This document shows positions 6,295-13,864 of a DNA stretch of 15,364 nucleotides, in pieces. Both the position numbers and the translations under genes were made by a program. Within the stretch, counting starts at the first letter, position 1. Every line of letters begins with the position of its first letter. The DNA comes from Gammaproteobacteria bacterium (GTDB lineage Bacteria; Pseudomonadota; Gammaproteobacteria; Chromatiales; Chromatiaceae), in the NCBI GenBank assembly GCA_015767355.1, contig JADWMH010000024.1, positions 1-15,364 of the forward strand, written 5' to 3'. The notes beneath the pieces were generated by a model. It ran no database searches and was not told where the DNA came from. It worked only from the letters and a program-made list of their open reading frames with translations.

Positions 6295-6345
6295 ATGATT
6301 CTTCCATCAGCGGCATCATCCCTATCAGTAAACGGCAATCATAAT
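6292..6345 (+). promoter_or_regulatory. 9-bp inverted repeat ending in the HD gene start codon
   Basis: ATTATGATT (6292-6300) and AATCATAAT (6337-6345) are perfect inverted arms around a 36-nt loop. In RNA the right arm would tie up the first two bases of the HD-CBS-HEPN ATG, and the left arm contains the ATG of the short leader frame. It could damp initiation until ribosomes translate the leader. Confidence 0.4.
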
Positions 6346-6351
6346 GAGTGA
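6295..6351 (+). CDS. Possible 18-aa leader peptide overlapping the HD gene start
   Basis: ATG 6295 is preceded by GAGG (6282-6285) at a 9-nt spacing and opens an 18-codon frame (MILPSAASSLSVNGNHNE) that stops at TGA 6349-6351. Its stop overlaps the ATG (6344-6346) of the next gene by 8 nt, in a different frame. The downstream gene has no ribosome binding site of its own, so translation could be coupled through this short frame. Chance is a real alternative for an ORF this short. Confidence 0.35.
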   Translation: MILPSAASSLSVNGNHNE

Positions 6352-7687
6352 ACTTGTCAAACAAGCAAGAGAGTTTGCAACAGCTGCGCACCAGCGAATC
6401 GACCATCGTCGCAAATACACCAAACAGCCTTACCAGGTTCATCTGAAATCCGTGGCGCACATCGTGGCATCCGTCACCGATGACGAGGAGATGATCGCTG
6501 CCGCCTGGCTGCATGATACGGTCGAGGATACAGCGGCCACGCACTATGACATTGAACAGCAGTTCGGCAAAGAGGTGCATGACCTTGTCTATGCGTTGAC
6601 AGATATCAGTAAACCGGGTGATGGCAACCGTGCAGCGCGGAAAGCTATTGACAGGTCGCATCTGGCCAGGGCTTCGGTGCGTGCAAAAAGCGTCAAGCTG
6701 GCAGACCTGATCGATAATCTGCGCGACATCTGCAAACATGACGAAAAATTCGCCAGGGTTTACCTGCATGAGATGTCAGCACTGCTGGAGGTGCTGGGGG
6801 AGGGTGATGAAGCACTGTTGCGCAGAGCCGGCAAGGAGTTATGCCGCTGTTCCGGAAAACTGGGTCTGGATCATCCGCCCGGTTCGATGCTGGTTGATGA
6901 GGAGAGAGCAGTCCCATGGCACGGAGGTTTTTCCCCGCGTCGTGTTCAACGAATTTTCAAAGAGGTCTTTACAGCACGCGATGTCGGTGAACTACTGCGC
7001 TCTTTTGATGCCGAACGGCTCTCATCTGAAGTCAGGGATGTGATGCAGGAGCAGTCCGTCGCAGTTGCCGGGGTTAGAAAGGGTGGCCAGGTTACAGGCT
7101 ATGTTAGAATTGATGACCTGACTTCAGGAACATGCGGTCAGCGCGCCCGCAGCTTCAGTCATGACCAGATGGTGTATGACGATACATCCCTGATGGACGT
7201 TATTCTCATTCTGACCCGGCACGACTACTGTTTTCTCGCGCTGCTCGACGAAGTGGTTGGTGTGATTACCCGTGCGGACATGGAGAAGCCCATCGTCAGA
7301 ATGTGGCTGTTTGGCATGATCACTATCATCGAGATGGAATTTGCCGCCTCGATCCACATAAAATGGCCGAATGAAAGCTGGCGCGACCTCTGCTCAGCAG
7401 GGCGCCTGAGAAGAGCCGAAGCGCTGTGTGAAGAACGTCTGCGCATCTCTCAGCAGAGTGATCTGCTCGATTGTCTGCAACTGGGTGACAAGGCGAGAGT
7501 GTTGTTCACTGATGCGGAGATACTCAAGCAGATTGGCTTCAACTCCAGGTCGGAAGCTGACAAGGCGATAAAGAGCATTGAGTCATTGCGCAACAATCTC
7601 GCCCATGGACAGAGCATAGTCGCTTATGACTGGCCGTCGATTGTTACCCTCTCACAGGGTGTACAGCGGATGATGGCGAGTATTTAG
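6344..7687 (+). CDS. HD (ppGpp-hydrolase-like) - CBS - HEPN fusion protein
   Basis: 447 aa. Residues about 1-150 form an HD domain of the SpoT/MESH1 type: His33 (YQVHLKSV), AAAWLHDTVEDT with His57-Asp58 and Glu61-Asp62, and KLADLIDNLRD with Asp121, i.e. all metal and catalytic residues expected for (p)ppGpp hydrolysis. No synthetase, TGS or ACT domain follows. Residues about 205-320 look like a CBS pair (VTGYVRIDDL and VVGVITRADME as strand-helix ends), which usually binds adenine nucleotides. The C-terminus (320-447) is helical and ends with SLRNNLAHGQS: Arg416-Asn417-x3-His421 is the R-x4-6-H motif of HEPN domains, many of which are RNases. No signal peptide; probably cytoplasmic. CBS-HEPN assignment is by pattern only. 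The patatin gene follows 59 nt later. Function is not known to me; a nucleotide-controlled toxin or stress effector is an inference. Confidence 0.8.
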   Translation: MSELVKQAREFATAAHQRIDHRRKYTKQPYQVHLKSVAHIVASVTDDEEMIAAAWLHDTVEDTAATHYDIEQQFGKEVHDLVYALTDISKPGDGNRAARKAIDRSHLARASVRAKSVKLADLIDNLRDICKHDEKFARVYLHEMSALLEVLGEGDEALLRRAGKELCRCSGKLGLDHPPGSMLVDEERAVPWHGGFSPRRVQRIFKEVFTARDVGELLRSFDAERLSSEVRDVMQEQSVAVAGVRKGGQVTGYVRIDDLTSGTCGQRARSFSHDQMVYDDTSLMDVILILTRHDYCFLALLDEVVGVITRADMEKPIVRMWLFGMITIIEMEFAASIHIKWPNESWRDLCSAGRLRRAEALCEERLRISQQSDLLDCLQLGDKARVLFTDAEILKQIGFNSRSEADKAIKSIESLRNNLAHGQSIVAYDWPSIVTLSQGVQRMMASI

Positions 7688-7746
7688 CGATTCCCCGACT
7701 CCAACATCATTCCAACACAGCTGAAGTTTTCAAAATAGGTATAAAG

Positions 7747-9129
7747 ATGACTATCGCTATCAAACGACTAATTCCTGCTTTCATGCTTACCGCTGTAGTC
7801 ATGCTGATGACAGCTTGCGCCTCCATTGGGAAAATAGAAAACCAGCCGCTTGCACATATCCCTGGCGGGCCGCACGGCTACAGTCTGGAGAAGCATGCCG
7901 AGGGACATGAGAGGGGTGAAACCGAGCTGGTGCTTGCTTTTTCAGGCGGGGGTACGCGTGCTGGGGCACTCTCCTACGGTGTTTTAAAGGAGTTGCGAGA
8001 TACAACGATTTACAGCAAGGGTCAAAATCAGCGCATGCTGGATGAAGTGGATCGAATCAGCTCTGTCTCGGGCGGCAGCTTTACCGCAGCCTATTACGGA
8101 CTCTTTGGCGATCGGATTTTCGAGGATTATGAACAGGTCTTTTTGAAAAAGAATGTTCAGGCCGATCTGAAAGATCTGGTTTTGAGCTTTACCGGTTTCA
8201 TCGGACGGACCATTAAGGCGACGAGCCGCACCGAGGAGGCAGTCAGATACTATGATAAGAATATTTTTCATGGAAAAACCTTTGCCGATCTCGAAAAATC
8301 GAAAGGTCCTCTGATCCTCATCAATGCCTCCGATCTCAATTCAAGAAGTCAGTTTGTCTTTATCCAGCCGCAGTTTGACGTGCTCTGCTCGGATCTATCC
8401 ACCTTCAAGGTCGCCAGGGCTGTTGCCGCATCGTCTGCCGTGCCGATTCTTTTTGATCCGATTCTGCTGCAGAGCAATTCAGATTGTCATGTTTCGAAAG
8501 CGACCTGGTTGAGAGATGCGGAAGAGCGCGCCAGACGCTCTGATGACAAGCGTCTGGAAGAGTACGTGGAGAGTATGAATTACTATGTCGAACATCCGGA
8601 GAGGCCCTATGTCACGCTGGTCGACGGCGGGGTGACAGACAACCTGGGGGTGCGCACCCTGCACCGGGTTGCTCAACTCAAGGGAGCCGGCAGGCTTGGT
8701 TACAGCAAGCTCAACCGCAACAATCGCGTCAAGCGTTTTGTTATTATCGTTGTCAATGCGTCGACATCCACGCCGACCGATATAGGTAAAACCAGGCAGT
8801 TGCCGTCAATAGGCAACAGCTTCAATGCGCTGACAGATATGCAGTTGCATCTCTATAATACTGAAACCAACGAGCTTCTGAAGAGTGAGTTGAAAAAGTG
8901 GGCGAAACTGGTTTCGCCGCCAGGCCGCACAATCAAACCCTACTACATCGAGCTGGATTTTACCTCCTTGAAAGACCCCGCCGAGATCGCTTTTTTCAAC
9001 AGTATTCCCACCAGCTTTTCACTGGAAGCCGAGCAGGTCGATCGTCTTGTTGAGTTGGCTGGACGCTTGATGCGTGATCACCCTGAGTACCAAAAATTGC
9101 TCAGGGATATGGGTGCGAGAAAAAATTAA
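7747..9129 (+). CDS. Patatin-like phospholipase, outer-membrane lipoprotein
   Basis: 460 aa. The N-terminus KRLIPAFMLTAVVMLMTAC is a lipoprotein signal with Cys24 in the lipobox; Ala at +2 predicts sorting to the outer membrane. The lipase core has the oxyanion loop FSGGGTRAG (65-73), the nucleophile Ser108 in SVSGGS, and the catalytic Asp293 in LVDGGVTDN. The usual first glycine of GxSxG is Ser106, as in several distant patatin-like lipoproteins. A-AASSAVPILFDP (227-238) is also typical. It should cleave acyl chains from phospholipids in the periplasm or outer membrane, making lysophospholipids and fatty acids. ATG 7747 follows an AGGT-type site. The next gene, 91 nt on, encodes lysophospholipid uptake and re-acylation, suggesting a shared lipid-turnover function. 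Confidence 0.88.
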   Translation: MTIAIKRLIPAFMLTAVVMLMTACASIGKIENQPLAHIPGGPHGYSLEKHAEGHERGETELVLAFSGGGTRAGALSYGVLKELRDTTIYSKGQNQRMLDEVDRISSVSGGSFTAAYYGLFGDRIFEDYEQVFLKKNVQADLKDLVLSFTGFIGRTIKATSRTEEAVRYYDKNIFHGKTFADLEKSKGPLILINASDLNSRSQFVFIQPQFDVLCSDLSTFKVARAVAASSAVPILFDPILLQSNSDCHVSKATWLRDAEERARRSDDKRLEEYVESMNYYVEHPERPYVTLVDGGVTDNLGVRTLHRVAQLKGAGRLGYSKLNRNNRVKRFVIIVVNASTSTPTDIGKTRQLPSIGNSFNALTDMQLHLYNTETNELLKSELKKWAKLVSPPGRTIKPYYIELDFTSLKDPAEIAFFNSIPTSFSLEAEQVDRLVELAGRLMRDHPEYQKLLRDMGARKN

Positions 9130-9152
9130 TCGGATATGCTGAGGGACAAAGC

Positions 9153-9215
9153 GCATTGCGCCGTATGGGAAGATGCAATGCACAGCGCAGCGTAACCCAA
9201 TATCCTTTCAGGATA
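9153..9215 (+). promoter_or_regulatory. Hairpins in the leader of the lplT-aas fusion; one covers the Shine-Dalgarno
   Basis: GCATTGC (9153-9159) pairs with GCAATGC (9175-9181). Closer to the gene TATCCT (9201-9206) pairs with AGGATA (9210-9215) across a 3-nt loop; the right arm contains AGGA (9210-9213), the ribosome binding site 7 nt before ATG 9221. The small hairpin could lower translation until melted. Confidence 0.45.
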
Positions 9216-9220
9216 ACTAT

Positions 9221-12200
9221 ATGTCAAATAACCAATTCGACCTCCTTGGCAAGCGGCGTTTTTTACCGCTGTTCATTACCCAGGCTCTCGGCGCATTCAA
9301 TGACAATGTCTTCAAGAACGGCATACTGTTTCTGGTGACTTTTGTCCTGGCTGACCAGTCGGGTCTGAATGCACCGCTGCTGGTCGCAATGGCCGGCGGC
9401 ATCTTTATCTTCCCCTTTTTCCTGTTCTCCGCCAGCGCCGGGCAACTGGCCGAAAAGTATGACAAGGTGGCGCAGATACGCCTGCTCAAATTGACAGAGC
9501 TGGGACTGATGATTGCGGCAGGCATCGGCTTTATGCTGCAAAGCGTGTGGTATCTGATGGCGATACTCTTTCTGATGGGAACCCAGTCCGCCTTCTTCGG
9601 TCCGATCAAATACAGCATCCTGCCTGAGCAGTTGAAGTCAAAGGAGCTGCTTGGCGGCAACGCCCTGGTTCAGGCAGGCACTTTCCTTGCCATACTGCTT
9701 GGCACCATTGCCGGAAAAGTGGTGTTGGAAGATAACGGCGCCATGCTGGTCTCGCTGCTGATCACGGGGGTTGCCATGGCTGGATGGATAGCCAGCCGCT
9801 TTATCCCTTCGACCGGCGCGATGCTTCCGGAACTGAAGGTGGATTACAACGTCTTCACCTCGACCTGGGAGATGTTGCGCTACGCAAAGAGCCAAAAAGG
9901 GATCTTTTTGACTATTCTTGCAATCTCCTGGTTCTGGCTCATTGGCGCTACTTTTCTGACGCAGATCACTCCTTTCGCAAAGGAAGTTATCGGCGGCGAC
10001 CAGAATCTTGCGACGCTGCTGCTGGTGTTGTTCTCCGTTGGCATGGCGCTGGGCTCCCTGTTGTGCAACAGTATGCTGAAGGGAGAGGTGCATGCTACCT
10101 TCGTACCCCTGGGCGCTCTTGGTATGACGATCTTTGCCATCGATCTGTTCTTTGCGAGCCGGAGTTTTACGGCAGGCGGCACAACTCTGGTAACTGTATC
10201 GCAGTTTCTCGATCATTTCCGCGGCTGGAGAGTCGTTGTAGATGTTGTTCTCATCGCCGTCTCCGCAGGCATCTACATCGTGCCGTTGAATACCCTGCTG
10301 CAGTATCACAGTCAGGAGGGGCATCGCGCCCGCAATATCGCCGCAAACAATATCTTCAACGCCCTCTTCATGGTTGCTTCGGCGCTGGGTACTGCGTTCA
10401 TGATATCGCTGGATATGACGATACCGCAGATTTTTCTGGTGGTTGCACTGCTCAACGGTATGGTCGCTATCTATATTACCCGCCTGCTTCCCGGCGCCCT
10501 GGCTCGCTCGTTTGTCGCCTGGTTGCTGCAGATGTTCTACCGGGTGGAAGTCACCGGACTTAACAACCTGGCAGATGCCGGCGAGCGGGTTCTGATTGTC
10601 TCCAACCACCAGTCATTCCTCGATGCGGCGCTGATTGCCGCCTATGTTCCTGAAGATTTGACCTTCGCCATCGATACCTATGTTGCAAAGAACAAGCTGG
10701 TGAAGTTTTTTCTCTCCATGGCCAGAACCATTCCCATCGATCCTGTCAATCCGCTCTCCACCCGCACGCTGATCGAAGCCGTCAAGCGCGGAGAAAAAGT
10801 GGTGATCTTTCCGGAAGGGCGCATCACTCTCACCGGCTCTATGATGAAGGTGTTCGAGGGGCCGGGCATGGTGGCTGACAAGGCACAGGCAAAGATTGTT
10901 CCTGTGCGTCTGGACGGCGCCCAGTATACGCCGTTCTCCCGGCTCGCAGGCAAGGTCAAAATCCGCTGGTTCCCTAAAATTCGGGTGCATTTTTTGCCGC
11001 CGGCGCAGCTGGATATCCCCGCTGGATTGAGAAGCCGTGAACGCAGAAGCTGGGCCGGGCGCAGGCTGACCGAGTTGATGACCAACATGATGTTCGAGAC
11101 CAGCGATTACCACAGACCCCTGTTTCACTCGCTGATCGACGCCAGGGATATCCATGGCGCCAAACATATCGTTCTGGAGGATATCAATCGCGAGCCGGCC
11201 ACGTATCGCAAACTGCTGATCGGCAGTTTTGCCCTTGGACGTGCCATGGCAAACAAGACAACAGCAGGTGAGCATGTGGGGCTGCTGCTGCCCAACTCTG
11301 TCGCAACCGTGACGGCCTTTTTTGGACTGCATGCGTTCGGACGTGTTCCGACCATGCTGAATTTTTCCACCGGCAGTCTCAATCTGCTCAGCGGCTGCAA
11401 GACTGCAGGAGTCAATACCGTATTCAGCTCACGGAAATTTATTGAAGTCGGCGGGCTTGAAGAGCTTGTGGAGGCGATAGAGGCAGAGGGAATAGAGCTT
11501 GTCTATCTGGAAGATGTGGCTGCGGCGATGGCTATCGCTGATAAGATGATGGGCATCGTCAGTGGTTTGATGCCGCGCCTTGCATATGTGCTGAGTTGCA
11601 AACAGCGGGACCCGCAGAGTCCGGCTGTGATTCTGTTTACATCCGGAACCGAGGGTCGTCCCAAGGGGGTGGTGTTGAGCCACGTCAACCTGCAGGCAAA
11701 TCGCTACCAGGTCGGATCGATGATTGACTTCGGTCCCAGGGATATCGTTTTCAACGTGCTGCCGATGTTCCACTCATTCGGCCTCACCTGTGGCACGCTG
11801 CTGCCGCTGCTCTCGGGGTTGAAAATTTTTCTCTACCCCTCGCCGCTGCACTATCGCATCGTCCCGGAACTGGTCTATGCCACAAACGCCACTATGATGT
11901 TCGGCACCGATACCTTCATGGCCGGATATGCGCGCTTTGCCAATCCCTATGACTTCTATAGTCTGCGCTACGTCTTTACCGGGGCCGAAAGACTCAGGGA
12001 TGAGACGCGCAGACAGTGGAGCGAGCAATTCGGAGTGCGCATCTTCGAAGGCTATGGCGCCACCGAGACCGCGCCGATCCTGTCGTTGAACAGCCCCATG
12101 TACAACCAGGCAGGCACGGTAGGAAAATTTGTACCGGGTCTGGAGTATCGCCTGCAAAAAGTGCAGGGCATCGAGGAGGGCGGGCGTCTGGAGGTGCATG

Positions 12201-12643
12201 CTCCCAATGTCATGAGCGGCTACCTGCTGGCCGATGATCCCGGCACGCTGCATCCGCCTGAAGATGGGTGGTATGACACCGGCGATATCGTCACCGTCGA
12301 TGAAATGGGCTTCATCGCCATCAAGGGACGCGCCAAACGCTTCGCCAAGATTGCCGGGGAGATGGTGTCGCTGGCCGCTGTCGAAGCGATGGCTGCGGAT
12401 CTGTGGCCTCAATACCAGCATGGTGTTGCTGCAATTCCCGATCTCAAGAAAGGTGAACAGCTGGTGCTGGTCAGCAGCAATCCGGATGCCAGCCGCGAGG
12501 CTCTCGCCAAGTGGGCGCAGCAGCAGGGGATAGCCGCCATTGCAGTTCCCGCGAAGATCCTGCATGTCGAAGAGCTGCCGCTGCTGGGAACAGGCAAGAC
12601 CGATTTTCGCGCACTGCAACAGTTGGTGGCAGAGCAGAGCTGA
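9221..12643 (+). CDS. aas: LplT-PlsC-Aas fusion: lysophospholipid flippase, acyltransferase and acyl-ACP synthetase
   Basis: 1140 aa from ATG 9221 (AGGA 7 nt upstream); an in-frame ATG at 9173 lacks a ribosome site. Residues 1-415 are an MFS transporter of the LplT type, opening with ITQALGAFNDNVFKNG and holding about 12 membrane segments. Residues about 430-630 are a PlsC acyltransferase: NHQSFLD gives His463 and Asp468, and FPEGR is at 530-534. From about 634 an AMP-forming acyl ligase follows: FTSGTEGRPKG (Thr807-Lys815), EGYGATE (943-949), YDTGD (Asp1022) and the C-terminal catalytic Lys1126 in GTGKTD. E. coli splits this into LplT and Aas (719 aa). The protein should bring lysophospholipids to the inner leaflet, activate a fatty acid and re-acylate them. 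The fused form occurs in other proteobacteria. It directly follows a patatin lipoprotein. Confidence 0.95.
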   Translation: MSNNQFDLLGKRRFLPLFITQALGAFNDNVFKNGILFLVTFVLADQSGLNAPLLVAMAGGIFIFPFFLFSASAGQLAEKYDKVAQIRLLKLTELGLMIAAGIGFMLQSVWYLMAILFLMGTQSAFFGPIKYSILPEQLKSKELLGGNALVQAGTFLAILLGTIAGKVVLEDNGAMLVSLLITGVAMAGWIASRFIPSTGAMLPELKVDYNVFTSTWEMLRYAKSQKGIFLTILAISWFWLIGATFLTQITPFAKEVIGGDQNLATLLLVLFSVGMALGSLLCNSMLKGEVHATFVPLGALGMTIFAIDLFFASRSFTAGGTTLVTVSQFLDHFRGWRVVVDVVLIAVSAGIYIVPLNTLLQYHSQEGHRARNIAANNIFNALFMVASALGTAFMISLDMTIPQIFLVVALLNGMVAIYITRLLPGALARSFVAWLLQMFYRVEVTGLNNLADAGERVLIVSNHQSFLDAALIAAYVPEDLTFAIDTYVAKNKLVKFFLSMARTIPIDPVNPLSTRTLIEAVKRGEKVVIFPEGRITLTGSMMKVFEGPGMVADKAQAKIVPVRLDGAQYTPFSRLAGKVKIRWFPKIRVHFLPPAQLDIPAGLRSRERRSWAGRRLTELMTNMMFETSDYHRPLFHSLIDARDIHGAKHIVLEDINREPATYRKLLIGSFALGRAMANKTTAGEHVGLLLPNSVATVTAFFGLHAFGRVPTMLNFSTGSLNLLSGCKTAGVNTVFSSRKFIEVGGLEELVEAIEAEGIELVYLEDVAAAMAIADKMMGIVSGLMPRLAYVLSCKQRDPQSPAVILFTSGTEGRPKGVVLSHVNLQANRYQVGSMIDFGPRDIVFNVLPMFHSFGLTCGTLLPLLSGLKIFLYPSPLHYRIVPELVYATNATMMFGTDTFMAGYARFANPYDFYSLRYVFTGAERLRDETRRQWSEQFGVRIFEGYGATETAPILSLNSPMYNQAGTVGKFVPGLEYRLQKVQGIEEGGRLEVHAPNVMSGYLLADDPGTLHPPEDGWYDTGDIVTVDEMGFIAIKGRAKRFAKIAGEMVSLAAVEAMAADLWPQYQHGVAAIPDLKKGEQLVLVSSNPDASREALAKWAQQQGIAAIAVPAKILHVEELPLLGTGKTDFRALQQLVAEQS

Positions 12644-12683
12644 ATCAAACGATACCTACTAAGCAACTACTCAGAGGCACGAT

Positions 12684-12849
12684 ATGAGCATACAACAACT
12701 GGTACGAAAGCACCGGCGTGCCTCTGGCCAATCTGAAACACGGGGAGTGTTTCGGAGAATACTCGTTCGCCGATTCCCAGCCGCCGAACTGGATATGTTT
12801 CGATTATGAGTGCAACCGGCATTCTCTGCGACATCGACCCACCACACAA
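12684..12849 (+). pseudogene. Frameshifted remnant of a small gene upstream of the protease
   Basis: AGAGG (12673-12677) sits 6 nt before ATG 12684, an excellent start, but that frame gives only a 41-aa Arg-rich peptide ending at 12809. The frame beginning at 12688, just after an in-frame TGA, reads like a real protein: YNNWYESTGVPLANL followed by KHGECFGEYSF and NWICFDYE, with a much higher share of G or C at third positions. One lost or gained base after codon 2 would join the ATG to that frame. It then runs in frame into the protease gene. I do not recognise the family. It may be a truncated gene fused by chance to the protease. Confidence 0.45.
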
Positions 12850-13731
12850 ATGAAAAAGGATGACCGAAAAGGTTTTTCGAAGGCGCGCCCCGAGGCGTTC
12901 ATACTCGCCCTTACGCTCTGGTTGGCGCCGGCGGGCTTTGGCTTTGCACTGATCGGCGGCAAAGCGGACAACGCTGATCTCTATGCGGCAGTGGTTCTGC
13001 TGAGCGCCGGGTCAGGGGATCTTTGCAGCGCCACCAAGATCGATAGCCATCAATTCCTGACTTCAGCTCATTGTGTCATTGATGGCAAAAGCGCCGTGCT
13101 GAAAGCGGCTTTCGATGCTGGCGGGCGTATCGTCGTCAGCCACACCGGAGTGCCTCGTGGACCTGCGGATTTCAGTCAACTGGAGGTGCAGGAGACTCTC
13201 CTGCCACGGTCCTATTTAGAAGCCCTGAACCGATTCACCACATACAAGGCCAAACGCATTGCCGCACGACGCAAGACATTCTCCGACGACCAACTGAACT
13301 TACTTGAACACGCAATCCAGATCAGCCACCAATTCTCAGCACGATTTCCGGATCTGGCCATTATCCGAACACGCACGTCAACCGACCACATCCCCACCTT
13401 GTCCCTGGATCTGGACCCCGTACGACGCGGTGACCAGGTGATCCTGGTGGGATTCGGCTGTGAGCATCCTCCCCATAACAACAGCACTACATCGGTTTAC
13501 AGTCGCAGAACCTGGGGGCAAACAGAGGTGATCAGAGCAGATTCAGTGAACTTCTACAGCTATGCCAAACTGATGCGAGACGGTCATCCGTCACTCTGCC
13601 CCGGAGACTCCGGCGGCCCTGTCCTGCGCAATGGTCGCGTGGTGGGCGTGAATGGCACAGTCTACGGCCTGGGGCCGACGGACGCTGCACGCTCGAACAT
13701 GTCAGCTAACTTGAGCAACCTGCCGAAATGA
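12850..13731 (+). CDS. Secreted trypsin-like (S1 family) serine protease
   Basis: 293 aa from ATG 12850. The N-terminus has several basic residues then FILALTLWLAPAGFGFA, a likely signal peptide ending near residue 33, which is why this start is preferred over the open frame upstream. No ribosome binding site is seen before it. The catalytic triad is clear: His74 in TSAHC, Asp168 in PDLAII, and Ser254 in PGDSGGP. Cys59 and Cys75 can form the usual disulfide next to the active histidine; Cys204 and Cys250 may pair too. The region 100-165 between His and Asp is longer than in simple trypsins and partly helical. It is probably exported to the periplasm or outside; its substrate is unknown. It lies between an aas gene and a remnant of an aas-like 3' end, suggesting acquisition as an insert. 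Confidence 0.85.
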   Translation: MKKDDRKGFSKARPEAFILALTLWLAPAGFGFALIGGKADNADLYAAVVLLSAGSGDLCSATKIDSHQFLTSAHCVIDGKSAVLKAAFDAGGRIVVSHTGVPRGPADFSQLEVQETLLPRSYLEALNRFTTYKAKRIAARRKTFSDDQLNLLEHAIQISHQFSARFPDLAIIRTRTSTDHIPTLSLDLDPVRRGDQVILVGFGCEHPPHNNSTTSVYSRRTWGQTEVIRADSVNFYSYAKLMRDGHPSLCPGDSGGPVLRNGRVVGVNGTVYGLGPTDAARSNMSANLSNLPK

Positions 13732-13756
13732 AAGCAAAGTAGCATTGGATAGATAC

Positions 13757-13801
13757 ATCGCCACCATCGCAGTTCCTGCGAAGATTCTGCTTCATCCTTA
13801 A
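13757..13801 (+). pseudogene. Remnant of a second aas-like 3' end
   Basis: 13757-13789 matches 12530-12562 inside aas at 28 of 33 bases. Read in frame it gives IATIAVPAKIL followed by LHP and a stop at 13799-13801; aas has IAAIAVPAKIL followed by HVEELP. Four of the five differences are at third codon positions and silent, so the copy diverged while under protein selection and is not a fresh duplication of the neighbour. The rest of the homologue is gone. Confidence 0.6.
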
Positions 13802-13804
13802 TCA

Positions 13805-13846
13805 TTTATTAATATAGCCATTTGTCCTATACTATTTAGACAAATG
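13805..13846 (+). promoter_or_regulatory. Promoter and palindromic operator of the RES/Xre module
   Basis: TTTATT (13805-13810) and TATACT (13828-13833) are 17 bp apart. A perfect 8-bp inverted repeat, CATTTGTC (13819-13826) and GACAAATG (13839-13846), brackets the -10 element with half-site centres 20 bp apart, about two helical turns. This is the expected layout for autorepression by the Xre antitoxin or its complex with the toxin. Confidence 0.65.
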
Positions 13847-13864
13847 ACGGATCGAGATAATCTA

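Noticed and set aside
9173..9220. Upstream in-frame ATG adding 16 residues to the LplT-Aas fusion
   Set aside because: No ribosome binding site before it, whereas 9221 has AGGA at 7 nt and gives the usual family N-terminus.
9638..10609. Long 323-codon minus-strand frame inside the lplT-aas gene
   Set aside because: Antisense shadow of a strongly conserved gene; composition is rich in Q, H and R with no recognisable domain.
12718..12849. GTG start giving a 337-residue protease
   Set aside because: It would bury the signal peptide inside the protein and has no ribosome site; the upstream part looks like another gene's remnant.
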